Origin: a virus
DNA length: 30,294 nucleotides
Strand: one strand, 5' to 3'
Virus record (IMG/VR): IMGVR_UViG_3300003410_000002
Span: 1-30,294 of that record
This document shows positions 1 to 6,115 of this stretch, piece by piece. How positions within the stretch are numbered: the stretch's first letter is position 1; each line of letters opens with the position of its first letter. The notes below the pieces were generated by a model. That model searched no databases and was not told the origin of the DNA. It saw only the letters and a list, made by a program, of their open reading frames with translations. Position numbers and translations under genes: made by a program.

Positions 1-75
1 GAGTAGCTTTAGCTATACTAGAATATATTAGAACTAATAAGAAAGATATTCTTAAGAAAGAGAAAGAACTAAATC
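1..75. repeat. 75-bp terminal direct repeat, left copy
   Basis: Bases 1-75 are identical to 30220-30294. A 55-codon gene reads without interruption from 30150 across the join to the stop at 96-98. This shows the contig closes on itself, giving a unit of about 30,219 bp. Whether the overlap is an assembly artefact of a circular or permuted genome, or a true short terminal redundancy, cannot be told from sequence alone. Confidence 0.95.
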
Positions 76-98
76 GCTATACGAATAACAATGGCTGA
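1..98 (+). CDS. 3' part of a small gene that crosses the contig junction
   Basis: This is the end of the 55-residue protein that starts at ATG 30150; its frame is entered at base 3 and stops with TGA at 96-98. The complete protein begins MKTPIEELLELESNLTNMF and ends in a Lys/Glu-rich helical tail (KKDILKKEKELNRY). It has no domain I recognise and its function is unknown. The next gene starts inside it, at ATG 91, so the two are probably translated together. It should be read as one gene with the 30150 entry. Confidence 0.7.
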   Translation, partial: VALAILEYIRTNKKDILKKEKELNRYTNNNG

Positions 99-258
99 TA
101 TAACGATGTGCGAAGGTGTAGGGTGTAAATATAAATTAACTTGTTATAGATTTACGGCACCGCGAAATAAATATAGACAAACTTACTTTAAGGAAACTCC
201 TATTGTAAATGAGGGATGTAAATATTATTGGAATAATAAAGAATATTTAAAAAAATAG
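91..258 (+). CDS. Small four-cysteine protein, probable zinc-binding
   Basis: A 55-residue protein starting at ATG 91, overlapping the end of the previous gene by 8 bases. Cys7, Cys12, Cys18 and Cys43 lie in a pattern C-x4-C-x5-C-x24-C. Around them are aromatic motifs (CYRFTAP, QTYF, CKYYW) like those of small Cys-rich proteins that recur in Bacteroidetes and other phages. Cysteine is rare in this genome, so four in 55 residues points to metal binding. Function is unknown. It is too short to place in a named family with certainty, but the motif pattern makes a real gene likely. Confidence 0.7.
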   Translation: MADITMCEGVGCKYKLTCYRFTAPRNKYRQTYFKETPIVNEGCKYYWNNKEYLKK

Positions 259-312
259 TATTCGTTAATAAAATGTTTACTATATTAGCGTATAACTTTA
301 AAACAAATAATT
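259..312 (+). promoter_or_regulatory. Probable promoter P1
   Basis: The gap after the stop at 258 holds GTTAATAAAATGTTTA (264-279), which matches 15 of 16 bases of the element at 5550-5565. It is followed by TATATTAG (281-288), one base off the Bacteroidetes -7 form TAnnTTTG. It lies 25 bases before ATG 313 and probably starts the exonuclease and DNA-modification operon. Confidence 0.5.
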
Positions 313-459
313 ATGTATCGAACGTATTACGAAATGATGACTAACGCGGAACTCTTAGAGGACGCAACTAACGAGAGCCTTTTAGATTACTATAGAAAGG
401 AATGTAAAGCGGTTTTATTATCTAGACTAGAATCTGAAAAAGAAATTATAGAGCTATGA
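313..459 (+). CDS. Small acidic helical protein, unknown function
   Basis: A 48-residue protein starting MYRTYYEMMTNAELLED and ending EIIEL. It looks fully helical, is rich in Glu and Leu, and has no recognised domain. Its start follows an A/T-rich leader (aaacaaataatt) typical of Bacteroidetes starts. Its TGA stop overlaps the ATG of the exonuclease gene (ATGA at 456-459), so it is probably the first gene of that operon and translationally coupled to it. Function unknown. Confidence 0.6.
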   Translation: MYRTYYEMMTNAELLEDATNESLLDYYRKECKAVLLSRLESEKEIIEL

Positions 460-1217
460 TAACCTTACTAAATAACGAGTCATACGGTAGAGACGAGATC
501 CTAGCTATGATGTACGACGACGAATTTTACTACGGCCACTTAGGTAAAAACGCTTTAAGTAGTAGCTCTTTAAAAACTTTACTTAAATCTCCTAAGACTT
601 ATAGGAACGTAATTAAATACGGTTCGGGGGATAGTCCCGCTCTTAGATTAGGTAAGTTACTTCATTGGATGGTATTAGAGCCGCATAAGATAGATAAGCT
701 TAATATAGTAGAAGCTAGTTCTAAGAATACTAAAATATATAAAGAGGCTTACGAAAAGGATAACGAAGTATTTCTAAGAAAAGAAATAAGCGATAGCGAA
801 AGATTATCGGACGCTTTACTAAGAAACGAAGAAGTATTAAGATTATTAAGTAAATCTGAGTTCGAAGTTCCCGAGATAGCGATGATAGACGGATTACCCT
901 TTAGAGCTAAAGCCGATATACTAAAGGACGATATGATAGTAGATATCAAGTCTACGGCCGATTTATCTACCTTTCGTTTTTCCGCTAATAAATACGGATA
1001 TGATTTACAAGCTTATCTTTATCTTAAGATATTCGGAAAGAAGAAATGTAAGTTTATAGTAGTAGATAAAGCTTCTACGGACGTAGGTATATTCGAGACT
1101 AGCGATGAGTTTATAAAATCGGGAAAGGCTAAATTTATACAAGCCGTATCGATATATAAATACTTCTTTAGAGAAGATAACGATATAGACCAATACGTTT
1201 TAAGAGGAATATTATGA
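456..1217 (+). CDS. RecE-like (exonuclease VIII) PD-(D/E)xK exonuclease
   Basis: A 253-residue protein of the phage exonuclease VIII / PDDEXK type, expected to resect double-stranded DNA for recombination or replication. Visible marks are the N-terminal S-S-S-S-L-K and A-L-R-L-G-K-L-L-H blocks (residues 36-70). The nuclease core follows: Asp154 in KADIL, Asp163-Ile-Lys165 in VDIKST, and Gln185 in DLQAYLY. This D...DxK...QxxxY order is usual for the family. Such exonucleases normally partner a single-strand annealing protein; none is evident next to it, though an SSB is coded at 26945. It overlaps both neighbours by 4 bases. The nuclease fold is clear; the exact role is inferred. Confidence 0.85.
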   Translation: MITLLNNESYGRDEILAMMYDDEFYYGHLGKNALSSSSLKTLLKSPKTYRNVIKYGSGDSPALRLGKLLHWMVLEPHKIDKLNIVEASSKNTKIYKEAYEKDNEVFLRKEISDSERLSDALLRNEEVLRLLSKSEFEVPEIAMIDGLPFRAKADILKDDMIVDIKSTADLSTFRFSANKYGYDLQAYLYLKIFGKKKCKFIVVDKASTDVGIFETSDEFIKSGKAKFIQAVSIYKYFFREDNDIDQYVLRGIL

Positions 1218-1867
1218 GTAAGTTTAGCTTCGATACCGTTAAGGATTTCGATAAGCATATAGATAAAAGTATACCTTCCTACTCTACTCTTTTAAATATA
1301 ATAGAAAATATATCTTCTTATTTTATAAGAGATTATTATAACGTATACGATCTAGGATGCTCTACGGGAACTCTTATTAAAAGACTTTACGCTAAAGATA
1401 AAACGAAGGCTAATTTTATAGGCTACGATATATCTAATAATCTTTTACCCGAGATAGAGGACGATAGAATATACTTTTATAATAGAGATATTACTAAGGA
1501 CGTTAATCTAAATAGAGCTTCTTTAATATTTTCTATATTTACTTTACAGTTTATAGATTATTATAAAAGAGAGAGAATACTTAAAAACGTATACGACTCT
1601 TTAATTAAAGGAGGAGCTTTTATAGTTACGGAAAAGATATTTTTAGAGGACGCGAGACTACAGGATATTTTTACTTTTTCTTTATACGATTATAAGATAA
1701 ATTCTTTTACGGCTTTAGAGATATTAGATAAGCAGAGAGACTTACGGAAGATTATGTTTCCTATTAGCGAGAAAGAAAACTTAGAATTATTTAGAAAAGT
1801 AGGATTTAAAACTATAGAACCTTTTTTTCAATCTCTAAATTTTAAAGGATGGATTCTTTTAAAGTAG
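1214..1867 (+). CDS. cmoA: CmoA-like carboxy-S-adenosyl-L-methionine (Cx-SAM) synthase
   Basis: A 217-residue class I SAM-fold protein that follows E. coli CmoA along nearly its whole length. Shared blocks are the N-terminal S-I-P-S-Y (CmoA SVPGY), VYDLGCS at residues 44-50, FTLQF at 109-113, GGA...TEK at 133-141, the LEI helix near 168-170, and a final FFQSLNF (CmoA WFQCFNF). CmoA converts SAM and prephenate to Cx-SAM; its only established use is by CmoB in tRNA wobble-uridine modification. No CmoB is present. Instead the gene overlaps the DNA cytosine transferase by 19 bases, so Cx-SAM supply to that enzyme is the likely role. One oddity: the Cx-SAM-binding Arg199 of E. coli CmoA aligns with Gln174, with Arg175 next to it. 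A plain methyltransferase remains the alternative. Confidence 0.85.
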   Translation: MSKFSFDTVKDFDKHIDKSIPSYSTLLNIIENISSYFIRDYYNVYDLGCSTGTLIKRLYAKDKTKANFIGYDISNNLLPEIEDDRIYFYNRDITKDVNLNRASLIFSIFTLQFIDYYKRERILKNVYDSLIKGGAFIVTEKIFLEDARLQDIFTFSLYDYKINSFTALEILDKQRDLRKIMFPISEKENLELFRKVGFKTIEPFFQSLNFKGWILLK

Positions 1868-2949
1868 AATATAAGCCTTTACTACTAGAGGAGGTAATAG
1901 CCGAATCTAATAAAAAACTATTTAACGTAGTATCTACTTTCGCGGGAGGAGGAGGTTCTTCTTTAGGCTATAGATTAGCGGGAGGTAATATATTAGCTAT
2001 TAACGAGTTCGTAGAAAGTGCTAGAGATACCTATAGATCTAACTGGCGAGAGACTAAGATATATCCTAGCGATATAAGAGAACTAAAAGGAAGTACTATC
2101 TTAAACGATCTAAACTTAAAAGAAGGAGAGTTAGATATATTAGATGGCTCCCCGCCTTGCGCCTCCTTTTCCCTTTCGGGTAATAGAGAAAAAGATTGGG
2201 GTAAAGAAAAGAAGTATAGCGATAAGACGCAAACGACCGACGATTTATTCTTCGAATACGCTAGACTAATAGACGAAATAAAACCTAAGACTTTTATAGC
2301 GGAAAACGTTAAAGGGCTACTTATAGGAAGTGCTAAGAATTTTTTCGGGAGTTCGCAGTTAGGCTTATTCGGAGGACATAGCGATACGATATACCATACC
2401 CTTACTAACCTAGGTTATAAAGTATATTATAAAGTTTTAAACGCTAAGAATTACGGAGTACCTCAGTCTAGGGAAAGATTAATTATAGTAGGAGTAAGAA
2501 ACGATATAGATATACCTTTTAAGTATCCTAAGGCTAACGATTATATATTTTCTTTACGAGAAGCTTTCGAGGGTTTAGAACATAGTAAAGAGGAATTAGA
2601 GGAGGTTAATATAGATAGGTTCGCTATATATAAAGAGGCTATTAAATTAGAAGAGGGGGGTCAGAGCGAAAAGTATTTTAACCTAATAAAGTCTAATAGT
2701 AAAAAGCCTTCGGGAACGCTAACGCAGACGGCGGGATCGGTAGGAGCAGCTTCGATAATACATTGGGATAATAGAAAGTTTACCGTAAAAGAAGCTAAAA
2801 GGATTATGTCTTTTCCCGACGATTATATCTTAAAGGGAACTTATAGAGAAAAAGTAGAAAGACTAGGGAGAGCCGTACCTCCTTTATTAATGAGCGCGGT
2901 AGCGAAACAAGTATATAATTTAATTTTAAAGAAATGGGAAAACAATTAA
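1849..2949 (+). CDS. C5-cytosine DNA transferase with Arg in motif X; candidate DNA carboxymethyltransferase
   Basis: A 366-residue C5-cytosine DNA transferase with motifs in order: I, FAGGGGSSLG (31-40); IV, GSPPCASFS with catalytic Cys104; VI, ENV (152-154); VIII, QSRER (206-210); IX, near FTVKEAKRIMSFPDDY (311-326). Between VIII and IX is a short target-recognition region of about 100 residues. Motif X normally reads G-N-[SA]-V; here it is L-G340-R341-A-V-P-P. From recall, the engineered Asn374-to-Lys form of M.MpeI, which I place at this position, accepts Cx-SAM and makes 5-carboxymethylcytosine. A natural Arg here, with a CmoA homologue directly upstream, strongly suggests transfer of a carboxymethyl group. 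The target site is unknown. Ordinary methylation is the alternative. The ATG lies inside the upstream gene. Confidence 0.9.
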   Translation: MDSFKVEYKPLLLEEVIAESNKKLFNVVSTFAGGGGSSLGYRLAGGNILAINEFVESARDTYRSNWRETKIYPSDIRELKGSTILNDLNLKEGELDILDGSPPCASFSLSGNREKDWGKEKKYSDKTQTTDDLFFEYARLIDEIKPKTFIAENVKGLLIGSAKNFFGSSQLGLFGGHSDTIYHTLTNLGYKVYYKVLNAKNYGVPQSRERLIIVGVRNDIDIPFKYPKANDYIFSLREAFEGLEHSKEELEEVNIDRFAIYKEAIKLEEGGQSEKYFNLIKSNSKKPSGTLTQTAGSVGAASIIHWDNRKFTVKEAKRIMSFPDDYILKGTYREKVERLGRAVPPLLMSAVAKQVYNLILKKWENN

Positions 2950-3470
2950 ATATCTACGGAAACGTAGAAGAAGGAAGTCTCTTAAGAGATAATATAGATA
3001 AAATAATATCTATACTAGAAAAGTATAAAATAGATAGCGTAGATAAACTAGAGAATATATTTAAAGGTCAAGAGGGAGAGAGAACCGTTAAAAAATATCT
3101 TAATAACGAGATAGGAAACTACGGAATGCAGATAGACGACTTTAGAATAAATAGAGAGGGAGGGTATCAGTTAAGCGAAATTAAAAGTCAATATAAGGTA
3201 AATAAAGGAGATTATTACTCCCCTATAGAGGGTCATGGGTTACACCCTGCGCAAGTAGAGGCTAGGGTAAGACTTTCCGAAAAGTACGGCTGGACCCCTA
3301 TGTTATATATAAACTGTCTAACCGATAAAGTTATATATTACGGAGATCTTAGAGAATTACTAAAAACGGAGACGCATACTTTTTCTAAGGGAGACTTTAG
3401 AAAAGAAAGAATACTTTTTAATATAAAATACTTTAATAAATCAGTACTTGGATCGGAATATTATAAATGA
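2934..3470 (+). CDS. PD-(D/E)xK nuclease, VRR-NUC / resolvase-like
   Basis: A 178-residue protein starting at ATG 2934, overlapping the DNA transferase gene by 16 bases. It has a restricted nuclease-like core: acidic residues near 47-50 (QEGER), Asp68-Asp69, then Glu82-Ile-Lys84 in YQLSEIKSQ, and a helix with Gln107 in HPAQVEARVRLSEKYGW followed by a strand TPMLYI. This E-x-K...P-x-Q layout resembles VRR-NUC and Holliday-junction-resolvase-like members of the superfamily. Tight coupling to the modification genes suggests it may act on unmodified host DNA or on replication intermediates, but this is inference. It could also be a structure-specific nuclease unrelated to modification. Confidence 0.6.
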   Translation: MGKQLNIYGNVEEGSLLRDNIDKIISILEKYKIDSVDKLENIFKGQEGERTVKKYLNNEIGNYGMQIDDFRINREGGYQLSEIKSQYKVNKGDYYSPIEGHGLHPAQVEARVRLSEKYGWTPMLYINCLTDKVIYYGDLRELLKTETHTFSKGDFRKERILFNIKYFNKSVLGSEYYK

Positions 3471-3684
3471 ATTTTATTTACTAGCTTTACAGGATCTTTC
3501 GGAGGGAGCTTCTATAGAAGAGTTAGAAAAAACTATAAACTACTACGAGGCTTTAGAAGATTACGAGGCCTGCGAAGGTATTCTTAGAGCTATAAAAGAA
3601 GTAAAAAAAAGTACTATTAACGCTATAAAAGATAAAATTAATGAAATTAGAAGAGATAATAAAGATAGTAGAAGAAGAGACTAA
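3448..3684 (+). CDS. Small charged helical protein, unknown function
   Basis: A 78-residue protein with an acidic first half (ASIEELEKTINYYEALEDYEACEGIL) and a very basic tail (RRDNKDSRRRD). No in-frame ATG precedes the conserved-looking part, so the start given is TTG 3448, 23 bases inside the previous gene; another non-ATG start cannot be excluded. It overlaps the next gene by 44 bases. The long overlaps at both ends and the helical sequence suggest a real, translationally coupled gene. No domain recognised and no function offered. Confidence 0.5.
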   Translation: MDRNIINEFYLLALQDLSEGASIEELEKTINYYEALEDYEACEGILRAIKEVKKSTINAIKDKINEIRRDNKDSRRRD

Positions 3685-4054
3685 ATATAATTTAGTAAAT
3701 AGAAATAGAAAAAGAGAGATAGTTTACTCTAGAGCCATATACTATAAACTAGCTAGAGTACATACTAGGGAATCCTTAAACTCTATAGCTAAGAAAGTAA
3801 AAAGAGACCACGCTACGGCTTTACACGGTATAAAAGTATTCGACGAACAGATAAGCGTTTATAAAGACGCTATAGAATATCTTAAAGTATACGATAAACT
3901 AGATAATATTATTAAAAGATCTACGAATACTAGAGAGAGAGATATAAACCCTGGGCCGTATTATCGTAATAAATTCGCGAACGCTTTACTAGAACTAAGA
4001 GAAGAAAGAAAAGCTAATAGGTTATTAAAAGAACAATTAAGAATTAACAGTTAA
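3641..4054 (+). CDS. DnaA domain IV-like DNA-binding protein
   Basis: A 137-residue protein whose residues 22-70 match the DNA-binding domain IV of bacterial DnaA. It has the pattern R-K-R-E-I-V-Y-S-R-A-I-Y-Y-K, then S-L-N-S-I-A-K-K-V-K, then the signature RDHATALH at 55-62, which in DnaA contacts the DnaA box. The AAA+ domain of DnaA is missing. The remainder is a charged, helical tail ending ELREERKANRLLKEQL, possibly a coiled coil. Proteins of this shape occur in Bacteroidetes phages near terminase genes. It may bind the phage origin or a control site, or titrate host DnaA boxes. DNA binding is well supported; the biological role is inferred. Confidence 0.75.
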   Translation: MKLEEIIKIVEEETKYNLVNRNRKREIVYSRAIYYKLARVHTRESLNSIAKKVKRDHATALHGIKVFDEQISVYKDAIEYLKVYDKLDNIIKRSTNTRERDINPGPYYRNKFANALLELREERKANRLLKEQLRINS

Positions 4055-4099
4055 ACCTTTTTTTTATTATATAATTAATAATAATCTTTTTTAATTCTA

Positions 4100-4339
4100 A
4101 TGGACGGAAGAAAAAATAACGGAGGGCATAAAACGGCGGGACGTAAATCTAAGTCAGAAGAGGTAGCTTTAGTAGAAAAGTTAACGCCCTTAGAACCTAT
4201 CGCATTCGAAGCTTTAGAAGAAGGATTAAAGAATAAAGATTTTAAATTCGTGCAGTTATTTTATAACTACTACGCGGGTAAACCTAGAGAGACTAAGGAT
4301 ATAAATATATCCGAGGACTTACCTCTATTTATGGATTAA
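4100..4339 (+). CDS. terS: Terminase small subunit-like protein
   Basis: A short (79-residue) protein beginning MDGRKNNGGHKTAGRKSKSEE, with KLTPLEPIAFEALEEGLKNKDFKFVQLFYNYYAGKPRE after it and ending NISEDLPLFMD. The N-terminal GG-H-K-x-A-G-R-K basic region, the middle helical L-x-x-L-x-x-I-A-x-x-A-L-x-x-G segment and the KPRETKD tail follow the small terminase or terminase-associated proteins of Bacteroidetes phages. It sits 32 bases before the large terminase gene. It should bind the packaging start and load the motor. Length is at the low end for TerS, so some caution is due. Confidence 0.7.
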   Translation: MDGRKNNGGHKTAGRKSKSEEVALVEKLTPLEPIAFEALEEGLKNKDFKFVQLFYNYYAGKPRETKDINISEDLPLFMD

Positions 4340-4371
4340 GAGATAACCTAAGCTCTTATCTGTAATTTTAT

Positions 4372-5541
4372 ATGCGGATAAAGAAAACCCCAGCTTTTTA
4401 TAAATTAAAAGAACTAACCGAAAGAACTCGAGTAGTTAAAGGTGGTACCTCTGCGGGAAAAACTATCTGTATTCTAGCTATACTAATTAACGACGCGATT
4501 ACTAACTCGGGAAAAGAAATAAGCGTAGTAGCGGAGTCTATACCAGCCGTAAGACGTGGTGCCTTAAAAGACTTCTTAAATATACTTAAAGGCCTTAATA
4601 GATATAAGGAAAACCAGTTTAATCGTAGTACCCTTAAATATACTTTTACTAATGGAAGCTATATCGAATTTTTTAGTACCGATCAGCCCGATAAATTGCG
4701 AGGTTCTCGAAGAACTGATCTCTTTATTAATGAGTGCAATAATATTTCTTTTTCTAGTTACGGTGAATTATCTATACGAACGTCTGGGACTATCTGGCTA
4801 GATTATAACCCTTCCCATATATTCTGGGTAGATAAAGAAATAATAGGAGAGCCAGACGTAGATTATATAACCCTTACTTATAAAGATAACGACGCTTTAG
4901 CTCCTTCTATAGTAAAAGAAATAGAAAAGGCTAGAGAAAAGTCTAAGACTTCTACTTACTGGGCTAACTGGTGGCGAGTCTATGGTCTCGGAGAGCAGGG
5001 AACTCTTTCGGGTGCGTGTATTCCCGATTGGAAAGAAATAGATAGTATTCCCGAAGAAGCTAGACTTATAGGATATGGCATGGACTTCGGCTATTCGGTA
5101 GATCCGAGTACATTAATCGCTTTATATAAATGGAACGAAGCCTATATATTCGATGAGGTTCTCTATAAGAAAGGAATGCTAAATAGAGATATAAGTAGAT
5201 TCCTAAAGGATAATAATATTAAAGAAAATATTACGGCTGATTCCGCAGAGCCTAAGAGTATCGCAGAATTGGTAAGTTACGGCCATAACGTCTTTCCTGT
5301 TTCTAAAGGAAGAGATAGCGTAGTATATGGTATAAACCTAATAAACCAAAACGAGATATATATAACTTCTAGAAGTAAGAACTTAAAGCGAGAGTTAGAA
5401 GGCTACGTTTGGGCTAAAGATAAAGACGGTAATACGTTACAGAAGCCTAGCGGAGCGCATCCTGACTGTATAGATGCGGCTAGATATATTCTAACCGATA
5501 CTCTAGAGAACCCGAATAAGGGTGAATATTTTATTTACTAA
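4372..5541 (+). CDS. terL: Terminase large subunit
   Basis: A 389-residue DNA-packaging motor of usual length. The ATPase half has Walker A GGTSAGKT (24-31), Walker B DLFINE (116-121) and the coupling segment IWLDYNP (141-147). The C-terminal RNase H-like nuclease has Asp238 in GYGMDFGYSVD, Asp290 in ITADSAEPKSI, and Asp365/Asp368 in HPDCIDAARY. Together these are the full set expected for an active enzyme that cuts and translocates DNA into the prohead. It follows the small terminase gene directly and is followed by a promoter-like region instead of by portal, which is coded far away at 19199. Confidence 0.95.
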   Translation: MRIKKTPAFYKLKELTERTRVVKGGTSAGKTICILAILINDAITNSGKEISVVAESIPAVRRGALKDFLNILKGLNRYKENQFNRSTLKYTFTNGSYIEFFSTDQPDKLRGSRRTDLFINECNNISFSSYGELSIRTSGTIWLDYNPSHIFWVDKEIIGEPDVDYITLTYKDNDALAPSIVKEIEKAREKSKTSTYWANWWRVYGLGEQGTLSGACIPDWKEIDSIPEEARLIGYGMDFGYSVDPSTLIALYKWNEAYIFDEVLYKKGMLNRDISRFLKDNNIKENITADSAEPKSIAELVSYGHNVFPVSKGRDSVVYGINLINQNEIYITSRSKNLKRELEGYVWAKDKDGNTLQKPSGAHPDCIDAARYILTDTLENPNKGEYFIY

Positions 5542-5593
5542 TTTTTTTAGTTAATAAAAAGTTTATATATTTGAACTATTAAAACAATTTATT
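5542..5593 (+). promoter_or_regulatory. Probable promoter P2 (Bacteroidetes-type)
   Basis: GTTAATAAAAAGTTTA (5550-5565) is directly followed by TATATTTG (5566-5573), an exact match to the Bacteroidetes -7 consensus TAnnTTTG. The start ATG of the next gene lies 21 bases beyond. The upstream part matches 15 of 16 bases at 264-279, so the two are probably read by the same sigma factor. Which sigma factor, host or phage, is not known. Confidence 0.65.
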
Positions 5594-5794
5594 ATGAGAA
5601 ACTATAAAGAGATTAATACCGATAATTGGAGAAACGACTTTAGTACCGAGTACTATTTAATTAAAAAAGCTACTTCTAGGGAGCATAGAAAAAATAGCTT
5701 AAAGATAATAGGCTATGCGGCCTTATTTATAGCCCTTAGCTTTTTATCTATGTACGCTACTCTAGACTTAGCACTTTGGATATACTATGCGTAA
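5594..5794 (+). CDS. Small single-pass membrane protein, unknown function
   Basis: A 66-residue protein with a polar, charged N-terminal half (MRNYKEINTDNWRNDF...SREHRKNSLK) and one hydrophobic segment at about residues 38-64 (IIGYAALFIALSFLSMYATL). It is predicted to cross the inner membrane once, N-terminus inside. It is the first gene after promoter P2 and overlaps the next gene by 8 bases. No family recognised. A role at the host membrane early in infection is possible but there is no direct evidence. Confidence 0.6.
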   Translation: MRNYKEINTDNWRNDFSTEYYLIKKATSREHRKNSLKIIGYAALFIALSFLSMYATLDLALWIYYA

Positions 5795-6020
5795 CCCTAG
5801 TATGCCTTGGTGTTTAGATAACGATATAAAGATATATCCTATCGTATGGAAAGAGGCTAGTCCCGAGAATCCTCCTAGATTAGCTATACAAGTAGATTAT
5901 AAGGGTTTTAAAAGAACGGGAGATATTATTTGGAGTCAAAAGAATAAAAAAGAGAATTTAGATATGTATAAAAGAATAGAAGATCTTTACGATTATTATT
6001 ATAAAAGAGATAAAGAATAG
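5787..6020 (+). CDS. Small conserved-looking protein, unknown function
   Basis: A 77-residue soluble protein starting MRNPSMPWCLDNDIKIYP. It contains a mixed segment WKEASPENPPRLAIQVDYKGFKRTGD followed by a helical, Tyr/Lys-rich end (YKRIEDLYDYYYKRDKE). The proline- and tryptophan-containing first half suggests a small folded domain, but I do not recognise it. It is translated with the membrane protein before it (8-base overlap) and is followed by a terminator, so the two form a small operon between terminase and tail genes. Confidence 0.6.
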   Translation: MRNPSMPWCLDNDIKIYPIVWKEASPENPPRLAIQVDYKGFKRTGDIIWSQKNKKENLDMYKRIEDLYDYYYKRDKE

Positions 6021-6052
6021 TTTTTTTTTTGATTTAGTTAGTTAATTAGTTA

Positions 6053-6084
6053 GGAGTCGTAGAAATACGGCTCTTTTCTTTTTA
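6053..6084 (+). terminator. Rho-independent terminator after the P2 operon
   Basis: GAGTCGT (6054-6060) pairs with ACGGCTC (6067-6073), with one G-T pair, around a 6-base AGAAAT loop, and is followed by a T-rich run (TTTTCTTTTTAT). It separates the terminase/P2 block from the tail genes. Confidence 0.8.
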
Positions 6085-6115
6085 TACATATTTAAGAATA
6101 AGTTATTATTAATAT

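Noticed and set aside
1-75. End repeat as true physical ends of the T7 type
   Set aside because: 75 bases is shorter than usual for such ends and a gene reads through it; an assembly overlap of a circular or permuted genome is simpler.
749-1258. Antisense open frames opposite the exonuclease gene
   Set aside because: They lie wholly or mainly opposite a well-supported gene, have low-complexity sequences and no recognisable motif.
1214-1867. CmoA homologue acting on tRNA
   Set aside because: The tRNA step needs CmoB and no CmoB-like gene is in this complete genome; the close coupling is to a DNA enzyme. A role through a host CmoB cannot be fully excluded.
4055-4099. T-rich stretch after the DnaA-like gene as a terminator
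   Set aside because: There is a T run but no convincing stem before it.
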